A stretch of 37,520 nt of DNA from a virus: the IMG/VR virus record IMGVR_UViG_3300023093_000071, positions 1 to 37,520 of that record; one strand, given 5' to 3'. Shown piece after piece: positions 32,286 to 37,520 of the stretch. Numbering within the stretch: the stretch's first letter is position 1; the number at the start of each line of letters is the position of its first letter. The notes under the pieces are model-generated. The model was not told the DNA's origin. It saw nothing but the letters and a program-made list of their open reading frames with translations, and ran no database searches. The position numbers and the translations under genes were made by a program.

Positions 32286-32830
32286 GCCTCTACGCAGTGG
32301 GTGAGCCGGGTCAAACACCCCGCATTGTTTTTGCCATGCCGTTGGCGGATGTTCAGCGTCAGCTTCTCGCAGGCGAAGTCGCGGTCGAGCATCCACCTCT
32401 CGATGGTAGCACCTACACGATTTCAGCGGACGGGAAGTCGCTGGTCGCTATCGCCGTCCCGCTAGAAGCGGCCAAGGCTGCGCGGTGGGCGGAGGCCAAG
32501 GCATATCGCAGCGCGATTTCCGGGGGCGGGTGTTCGACGCCGCTTGGCCGCGTGCAGACCAACACGGCGAGTTATCAGCGCATTCTCGGCGCGATGGCGG
32601 CAGCACAGGCCGCGCAAGCGTCAAGCGCTCCATATAGTGTGAAGTGGACAATAGCCGATAACTCGATCGTCGAGCACGACGCCGCCGCTGTGATCGCTAT
32701 GGGGCTGGCGGTGACGGAGTTCCTAAACGCCTGTCAGAATGTCGGCGAGACGATCCGCGTGCAAATCGAGGCGGCGGCGGATGCCGAGACGCTGGCGGCG
32801 GTCGATGTGACGGATGGCTATCCTTCGTAA
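32282..32830 (+). CDS. DUF4376-type fibre-associated protein, 182 aa
   Basis: The second half (YQRILGAMAAAQAAQ, VKWTIADNSIVEHDAAAVIA) matches the DUF4376 domain found in proteins next to or fused with phage fibres. The N-terminus may be a separate small beta domain. It probably assists fibre assembly or caps the fibre. It overlaps the fibre gene by 4 bp (ATGA), so the two are made together. It is the last gene of the virion block. Confidence 0.75.
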   Translation: MSLYAVGEPGQTPRIVFAMPLADVQRQLLAGEVAVEHPPLDGSTYTISADGKSLVAIAVPLEAAKAARWAEAKAYRSAISGGGCSTPLGRVQTNTASYQRILGAMAAAQAAQASSAPYSVKWTIADNSIVEHDAAAVIAMGLAVTEFLNACQNVGETIRVQIEAAADAETLAAVDVTDGYPS

Positions 32831-32936
32831 ACGACACACCGACATCCATTGACAATGCAAAGAAATTGGTTGTGATTACAGGAGCATTTTCTTGCCGCGA
32901 TCCCGAATCGGGGATCGTGAAACGGGGGTAGTTATT

Positions 32937-33197
32937 ATGCATTCTCGCTCAGTTTTACTGACGGTATTCGCCGTATGCGTTGCAAGCCCAGTCGTCGCAC
33001 AATCCACTCACACTGTTCGTGGTTACACCCGTTCTGACGGCACGTACGTTGCGCCTCACCGGGCAACCAACCCGAACAGCACTCGGAACGACAACTGGTC
33101 TACAATCGGCAACGTCAATCCCGACACCGGCGAAGCGGGGACGAAACCGCGTGACGACGGTCTATCTACACCCACGGCACCCAAGAGGCGCTACTAA
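32937..33197 (+). CDS. small exported protein, 86 aa
   Basis: Signal peptide (MHSRSVLLTVFAVCVASPVVAQ) followed by a polar Tyr/Thr/Asn-rich mature part (HTVRGYTRSDGTYVAPHRAT, then TIGNVNPDTGEAG). Proteins with the VRGYxRxDGTxVxPHxRT pattern are common in proteobacteria; their function is unknown to me. ATG 32937 is chosen at the signal peptide. TTGACA (32849-32854) and a GATCCC/GGGATC hairpin near 32899-32917 lie upstream, which suggests a host-type promoter and lysogenic expression. Confidence 0.75.
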   Translation: MHSRSVLLTVFAVCVASPVVAQSTHTVRGYTRSDGTYVAPHRATNPNSTRNDNWSTIGNVNPDTGEAGTKPRDDGLSTPTAPKRRY

Positions 33198-33481
33198 TGC
33201 GGGGCCTCGCAACTCTCATCCCATTCGCCATTGGCTTGGCGGCATTTGCTTCAACGGCGGATGCCAAAAGCGGTCAAAGCGACGCCCAGATCAAGCAGCG
33301 GATCATCAAGCAATCCATTGCGGAATATCCGGGTAACTGCGCGTGCCCGTATAATTCGGCAAGCAACGGTTCCAGTTGCGGCGGTCGCAGCGCTTGGAGT
33401 CGGGGCGGTGGATACGCGCCGATGTGCTACGCCAAGGATGTAAGCAAAGCCCAAGTTAGCGCTTGGCGCGCGAGTCACTGA
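33197..33481 (+). CDS. small exported Cys-rich protein, 94 aa
   Basis: Signal peptide (MRGLATLIPFAIGLAAFAS), then IIKQSIAEYPGNCACPYNSA and SSCGGRSAWSRGGGYAPMCY. Four cysteines and the YPGxCACPYN...CGGRSAWSRxGGYxPxCY pattern define a family of small periplasmic proteins seen in many Gram-negatives and on mobile elements. Function unknown to me. Overlaps the previous gene by one base and forms an operon with it. A terminator follows. Confidence 0.8.
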   Translation: MRGLATLIPFAIGLAAFASTADAKSGQSDAQIKQRIIKQSIAEYPGNCACPYNSASNGSSCGGRSAWSRGGGYAPMCYAKDVSKAQVSAWRASH

Positions 33482-33519
33482 TAAATGTGCCGGGTAGCTA
33501 ATTGCTACTCGGTACTTTC
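33480..33519 (+). terminator. GATAAATG and terminator-like hairpin
   Basis: GATAAATG (33480-33487, overlapping the stop) is followed by CCGGGTAGC (33490-33498) and GCTACTCGG (33504-33512), a 9-bp stem with one G-T pair, then TACTTTC. Ends the two-gene operon; the T tract is weak. The motif differs from TAAATA in the last base. Confidence 0.6.
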
Positions 33520-33522
33520 AAT

Positions 33523-33729
33523 TCACTTGACTGGCTTCGCTCCCGGCGTTCCGCATTTGGCAAACTGACCTTTGACATTGCGGCAGCGCTCAGGCTTGGG
33601 TTTATCCGCACACTTCACAAACTTGCCGTGAGCATCCCGACAGGGTGCAGCCTTCGCATAAGTGATCGAGCCGGTACTTCCAATCATGGCAAGAGATGCA
33701 AGCCCGACCATCAACGACTTCAACGTCAT
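33523..33729 (-). CDS. small exported protein with two C-x9-C motifs, 68 aa
   Basis: Signal peptide (MTLKSLMVGLASLAMIGSTG, then SITYAKA). The mature 40 residues carry CRDAHGKFVKC and CRNVKGQFAKC, two copies of a small Cys-bounded basic motif common in sphingomonad and other alphaproteobacterial periplasmic proteins. Function unknown. It converges with the preceding operon. Confidence 0.75.
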   Translation of the reverse strand: MTLKSLMVGLASLAMIGSTGSITYAKAAPCRDAHGKFVKCADKPKPERCRNVKGQFAKCGTPGAKPVK

Positions 33730-33781
33730 TACCGTGTCCTCCGCGTGTGATAGGCAATTAACGGCTGAAAACAGGTTCCGG

Positions 33782-33997
33782 TCAAGTGCCGCTACCAGAC
33801 CGTATTTTCTCTAATTGCGTCAGGATGCCGCGCCAGACGATCTCGTCGCCTTCTCGACCTCCCTCCTGCGCGTCGTTTAATCTTTCATTGGCGATGGCCT
33901 CGGATTCCTCGCCGTGTGTGGCAACCAGCATGGTGGCGACGCTCCACAACTCCCATGTTGCAATCGGAGACCTATCGCTGAAAGGGCTATTTGACAT
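33782..33997 (-). CDS. small cytosolic protein, 71 aa
   Basis: Begins MSNSPFSDRSPIATWELWSV and has a helical middle (ATHGEESEAIANERLNDAQE) and end (VWRGILTQLEKIRS). Such small ATHGxxAE...VWxxIxxQL proteins occur widely in sphingomonads. Function unknown. It overlaps the end of the upstream DUF4236 gene by 11 bp and is cotranscribed with it. Confidence 0.7.
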   Translation of the reverse strand: MSNSPFSDRSPIATWELWSVATMLVATHGEESEAIANERLNDAQEGGREGDEIVWRGILTQLEKIRSGSGT

Positions 33998-34577
33998 AGC
34001 GAGACGACACCCAGCAGTCGGTATCTCCCGTCGTCACCCGCGACCATCCTGCCTGCGTGCTGACAATGGTAACTGCCTCCCTTGCGCCAATGACCGTGAC
34101 GACCTTGGCGCGACTGCTCGGGTTCGCGCGACAGTTCGCTTCCGTTGTTATGCGCGCTGATTCGCTATCGGCCTGTAATCCCGCCTGCGGACCCGCATTC
34201 GATTGGAGCGGCGGCGAGACGGCATTCGACACTGGCAGAGGGGTGGATTGCCGGGCGCTCATCAGGCCCGCGCCAAACAGCACAACCCCGAAGATGACTG
34301 CGATAGCAACGGCAATGAACAGGCCGCTTGGCAATTTGCGCGCGGATGGTTGGGCCGGGTCGCTTCCGATCGGACGAGAGCCTCTGTTCTGCGATCTCAG
34401 GATCATGTCAGAATAGGACAACCCCGATCCGGGTAGCCCAACTGTGCCTCGCACGCCCCGCTTGCCGACATTGATCGTCGCGCCGCGTGGGCCGATGCTC
34501 GTGCTGATGCCCGTTTTGCTGATGTTCAAGCGCACCCCGGGTATGAGACGTATACTTTTGCGAAATCGGAATCCCAT
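33987..34577 (-). CDS. DUF4236 protein with membrane segment and SH3-like domain, 196 aa
   Basis: Residues 1-55 (MGFRFRKSIRLIPGVRLNIS, GISTSIGPRGATINVGKRG) are a DUF4236 domain. A membrane helix follows (GLFIAVAIAVIFGVVLFGAG, about 85-105). The C-terminal 60 residues (CRANPSSRAKVVTVIGARE, WSRVTTGDTDCWVSSRYVK) are a bacterial SH3-like domain, often a peptidoglycan binder. It is likely an inner-membrane protein exposed to the periplasm. Possibly a superinfection-exclusion or conversion gene; nothing shows this directly. Confidence 0.8.
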   Translation of the reverse strand: MGFRFRKSIRLIPGVRLNISKTGISTSIGPRGATINVGKRGVRGTVGLPGSGLSYSDMILRSQNRGSRPIGSDPAQPSARKLPSGLFIAVAIAVIFGVVLFGAGLMSARQSTPLPVSNAVSPPLQSNAGPQAGLQADSESARITTEANCRANPSSRAKVVTVIGAREAVTIVSTQAGWSRVTTGDTDCWVSSRYVK

Positions 34578-34710
34578 CTTCTATCCTCCCGTTGAGCGAT
34601 CCCGCGTCGCGCTACATCACCAGCCTCGCCGAACCTGACTCACCTCAGACGCCTACCTTTGCGTCGATTGGTGGTTCCAAAGCGCATCGGCACCATTGTA
34701 GCCTGAACAC

Positions 34711-35412
34711 ATGGCGCTTGAACCACAAGGTGTCGATGTTGCCGGAGTCGTAGAACGGCTTCGCCACGCGAATCGTCGGATCGTTCAGACGGTCGAATGG
34801 GCTCGGGCCGCAACCGAGGTCTGGACCGTCTTCAACGAGTTTGAGGATCGCATGACGGTGGCTCACTCACCGGCCCAAGAGGCTGCACATGTATACGAGC
34901 GCGCGTCGCTAGATGCCCGGATTGTTATGATCACGCGAGTGCTGGACCGCCCCGGTCGTGGGCGCATCATGGAACAGAACCGACTCAGCTTTCCTGTCTG
35001 CCGTGAATTGATGGCGCAACCGGGCGTGATGGATTGGCTCATACAGGATGCCGATGACCGGGACATCCTCGAAAATCGTCGCGGGCCTGCCGTTCGGGAA
35101 CGCTGCCCCGCCTTCCTCGATCTTTTAGCAGAAATAGAAACGGAGGCTGATCCAAATCGCGCCCAGCTTCTGCGCGATTTTCGGGATGAAAATATAGCTC
35201 ACGAGTTGCGCTTCGACGAACTTCGGGCACGCCCTGAGTTTCAGCACCTCCATTCGCTTCTTCGAGACGTGCAGACACTGACTGAACATTTGGCAATGAT
35301 CGTTCAAGGAGAACGCGTACTTTGGCGCGATGGCAATGTCGCACGCAGCGCCACCGCCCTGTGGCAAGCGGTTGCGGATCGTTTTCGCGACGATGAACCC
35401 GAGTTTGCGTGA
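34711..35412 (+). CDS. AbiU2-like HEPN protein, 233 aa
   Basis: All-helical protein. LLRDFRDENIAHEL contains R158-x5-H164, the HEPN RNase motif in the form typical of the AbiU2-like group (FR[DN]xxxAH). Upstream helices (ASLDARIVMITRVLDRP) fit the family pattern. The predicted role is abortive infection by RNA cleavage. It lies next to the integrase at the end of the prophage, a frequent place for cargo, and its stop codon touches that of the integrase. No clear ribosome site precedes ATG 34711. Confidence 0.75.
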   Translation: MALEPQGVDVAGVVERLRHANRRIVQTVEWARAATEVWTVFNEFEDRMTVAHSPAQEAAHVYERASLDARIVMITRVLDRPGRGRIMEQNRLSFPVCRELMAQPGVMDWLIQDADDRDILENRRGPAVRERCPAFLDLLAEIETEADPNRAQLLRDFRDENIAHELRFDELRARPEFQHLHSLLRDVQTLTEHLAMIVQGERVLWRDGNVARSATALWQAVADRFRDDEPEFA

Positions 35413-37140
35413 TCAGTTCCTCGCTCCGGTTGTGAGATTGCGCCCGTCTCGACGCCGCAGGAAGCCATCAACTGTTTCATCCTGCCCGTAGTCGCGCCCG
35501 CCCCTGACGAGATCAAGGTAGCCCACCTTGCCGTTGGGTAGAATGTGCATGGCACCCAGCCCCTGCACCAAGGAAACGCTCACTAGGCCCGTCTTGGGAT
35601 CGAACACGATGCGGTCGATGACATTCTGGAACGCGGCCTTCACTAACGAGCGCGTCTCATATCGCTCATCAACGTCTTCGCTCTCCATCTTGCATCGAAC
35701 TTCGGCGACGCGGACAACATGCTCGCCGGGAGCGACCATGCCCTTGGCTTCTGAAAGAGTCTCCTGCGCCTTCGCGAGATCGGCCCTTGCGCGTTTGAGT
35801 GCCGCGTCTGCCGCCGCGTATGCTTCGCGCGCTTCCTCATCGTCGTCTCCCGCGATTATAGCGAGAATGCGCTTTTTGGAGGCCTGCCGGTCGGTGACCG
35901 TGCGCTGTAGGCGAACCACCTCACCTTCAAGCCGCGCGGTGGTTTCATCATCCGCACGGAAATGCTGATCATCGATTGCGAGCGTGAGCAAACGATCCAA
36001 GATTGGGCCTTCGATCGAGCGATACGGCCATCCGCGCTGATTCGTGCATCCCGCTCCCTTCGTCATTTTCGCCGTCAAGCAGTAGATTGGGTAGTGCTGC
36101 GATGTGCTGCCGTCTCTGTTCACGCGGATGCGTGACGAACCAAGCGGCTGCATGGTGCCGCCACACTGCTTACATTTCGCCAGCGGGCCAAGGAGGTTGG
36201 ACACCGCGCGGCCCCGACCCTGTGTTTGAAGCTGGTTGGTGAGTCGAGCATCGTTTGCCCTTGCCCATGTCGCGTCGTCTATCACGGGCGGGTAGACCTT
36301 GATCGGATCGCCCAACGGCACCTTCTTCTCCGCCCCCCGAGGCGCGCGATGATACTGGACATATCCAGTCACCGCTCGATCCTGAACGATGCGGGCAACG
36401 GCCGATGGCGTCCAAGCCTTTGGAGGCGTCTTGCTGGTAGACCACGCCGCAAACCGAGCGTCGGTCGCCGCGACCTCATTGAAGTGCTTGGCGATGGCTC
36501 CCTTGCCCCAGCCTTTCAGCCGCAGCCGGAACATTTCGTGGACCAGCCACACGCGATCGGCGATTTCTGCATAGCCTTTGGTGTCCGCGTCCCAGCGAAG
36601 CCAGCCGCGAGCGCGATGCCGAGAAAGGTTCTTCCCGGCTGCGGCGGCTTCCCGACGCTTGCTCCAAGAGGCGTTGCCGCGCTCGCGTTGCTTGCGCGAG
36701 AATTCATAGTTGGAAAACGCACTGCTCATCATCGTGACGAACCCGCCGAAGTCCGTCTCCATCACAGTTCGGGTGAGAATCTGGCCGGTGTTCGCTATGG
36801 CAATGGTAAGGCCAAGGTTCAGCAGTGGGGTCAGCCACGCCGTCATCACGCCGGGAGACTGGCGCGATAACCGATCCAGTTCCTCCACTACCACGACGTG
36901 TGCATTCGGATCGAGCGCTCCGGTGTGGAAGCGCCGCGTTAGCTCGCCAAGTTTGCCCTTCGTAAGATTCTCGCCCGTGAAGGCTGATCGGCCTGCATCG
37001 ACATGCCGCTCAACAATAGGCCAACCGTGGAAGGTCGCCATTCGGTTGATATTAGCATCCTGCCGAGCTTCCGAGCTACGATCACTGTTGCCTTGTTCGA
37101 GGGTGCTCCACCGAAGCACCGCGATTGCTTTCTTGTCCAT
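35413..37140 (-). CDS. large serine integrase, 575 aa
   Basis: The N-terminal catalytic domain has S12 in [10 protein letters not shown] and EELDRLSRQ near residues 87-95. A 'Recombinase' DNA-binding domain follows ([14 protein letters not shown], then [19 protein letters not shown]). Next come a zinc ribbon (CKQCGG near 323-328, with further Cys in [13 protein letters not shown]) and a coiled coil (about 410-480) that controls direction of recombination. It starts 41 bp from the comM junction, the normal place of an integrase beside attP. It should integrate the phage into comM; excision would need a directionality factor, which I cannot identify. Confidence 0.92.
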   Translation of the reverse strand: MDKKAIAVLRWSTLEQGNSDRSSEARQDANINRMATFHGWPIVERHVDAGRSAFTGENLTKGKLGELTRRFHTGALDPNAHVVVVEELDRLSRQSPGVMTAWLTPLLNLGLTIAIANTGQILTRTVMETDFGGFVTMMSSAFSNYEFSRKQRERGNASWSKRREAAAAGKNLSRHRARGWLRWDADTKGYAEIADRVWLVHEMFRLRLKGWGKGAIAKHFNEVAATDARFAAWSTSKTPPKAWTPSAVARIVQDRAVTGYVQYHRAPRGAEKKVPLGDPIKVYPPVIDDATWARANDARLTNQLQTQGRGRAVSNLLGPLAKCKQCGGTMQPLGSSRIRVNRDGSTSQHYPIYCLTAKMTKGAGCTNQRGWPYRSIEGPILDRLLTLAIDDQHFRADDETTARLEGEVVRLQRTVTDRQASKKRILAIIAGDDDEEAREAYAAADAALKRARADLAKAQETLSEAKGMVAPGEHVVRVAEVRCKMESEDVDERYETRSLVKAAFQNVIDRIVFDPKTGLVSVSLVQGLGAMHILPNGKVGYLDLVRGGRDYGQDETVDGFLRRRDGRNLTTGARN

Positions 37141-37200
37141 GATGACAACTCTACACCACCTGTTGATAGGGGTGCATTATTGTCGAGCAGCGGGCCGGAC
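37141..37200. other. attachment-site junction (prophage/comM)
   Basis: Read on the minus strand, comM codons for SGPLLD end at 37182 and the sequence then departs from comM (the family continues RIDLH). The crossover core therefore lies at or just right of 37182. Serine-integrase cores are only a few bases, so the exact bases cannot be set without the left junction, which is outside the window. Confidence 0.7.
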
Positions 37201-37520
37201 ACCTTGGCCTGATAATCCGCCGCGCATTTCGGCGCGCGCGAACAGGCGAGCGCGGCATCGCCAAGGTGGCCGCAGCGGCACGGGTTCATCGCCGCGATCA
37301 ACTGCACCCGCGCCGGGAAGGTGACGTGCGCGTTGGCGCGCGCGACGCTGACCGTGCCGGTCTCGAGCGGCTGGCGCAGCGAATCGAGCACAGCGCGCTG
37401 GAACTCGGGCAGTTCGTCAAGGAACAGCACGCCGAGATGTGCGAGGCTGACCTCGCCCGGCTTCACTTTCAACCCGCCGCCGGTGAGCGCCGCCATCGAT
37501 GCGGAATGGTGGGGGCTGCG
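37182..37520 (-). pseudogene. comM: comM (YifB) fragment, interrupted by the prophage
   Basis: The reading frame enters from the right edge with [14 protein letters not shown], then Walker [22 protein letters not shown] and ends SGPLLD, all diagnostic of the ComM/YifB Mg-chelatase-like AAA+ helicase used in natural transformation. It is cut before the arginine of SGPLLDRID. The N-terminal part lies beyond the window, and the C-terminal part should lie beyond the prophage's left end. ComM acts in branch migration of incoming DNA, so the lysogen is probably impaired in transformation by homologous DNA. Confidence 0.92.

Overview
The window is most of a temperate podovirus-type prophage in the chromosome of a GC-rich alphaproteobacterium, most likely a sphingomonad. 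This rests on a small protein that resembles the sphingomonad DUF6771 family, an alphaproteobacterial LexA-type box (GAAC-N7-GAAC), and the codon and GC character. At the right edge the prophage interrupts host comM (Mg-chelatase-like AAA+ gene). A large serine integrase lies just inside that junction. The other attachment site, and probably the repressor and replication genes, lie left of position 1.

Layout. Positions 1-6.2 kb hold accessory and probably early genes: a frameshifted DUF6771-like gene with a zinc-ribbon-type partner, a secreted 3D-domain protein, an HNH endonuclease, an adenine methyltransferase, a putative DNA-binding protein and a secreted protein. Positions 6.2-7.2 kb are AT-rich with no confident gene. 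Positions 7.2-10.7 kb hold a possible HEPN-like gene, a fibre-like gene on the minus strand, a protein with three recombinase-type DNA-binding repeats, two candidate small RNAs and a secreted protein. Positions 10.8-32.8 kb are the virion module, in the same order as phage P22: small and large terminase, portal, scaffold, coat, gp4-like, gp10-like, a short needle-position protein, a gp14-like GNAT-fold protein, three ejection proteins (one with a lytic transglycosylase domain) and two fibres plus a DUF4376 protein. A 2OG-Fe(II) oxygenase precedes the terminase. This module is interrupted by non-structural cargo at three places: between large terminase and portal, between gp4-like and gp10-like genes, and between the gp14-like and first ejection genes. 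Positions 32.9-35.4 kb hold small secreted or membrane proteins and an AbiU2-like HEPN gene. Positions 35.4-37.1 kb are the integrase, and 37.2-37.5 kb are the comM remnant.

Two patterns stand out. First, a motif TAAATA (often GATAAATA, once TATAAATA, the T4 late-promoter sequence) sits 3-5 nt before the start codon of most genes that open a late block. Those genes lack an obvious Shine-Dalgarno sequence, while downstream genes in the same blocks have one. This suggests a dispersed phage-specific promoter that makes nearly leaderless mRNAs. The same motif also starts short hairpin-plus-terminator units that look like small RNAs, and it abuts a hairpin that would hide the ribosome site of the HNH endonuclease gene. 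Second, four unrelated HEPN-like or Abi-like genes are scattered at module boundaries, as expected for anti-phage cargo carried by the prophage.
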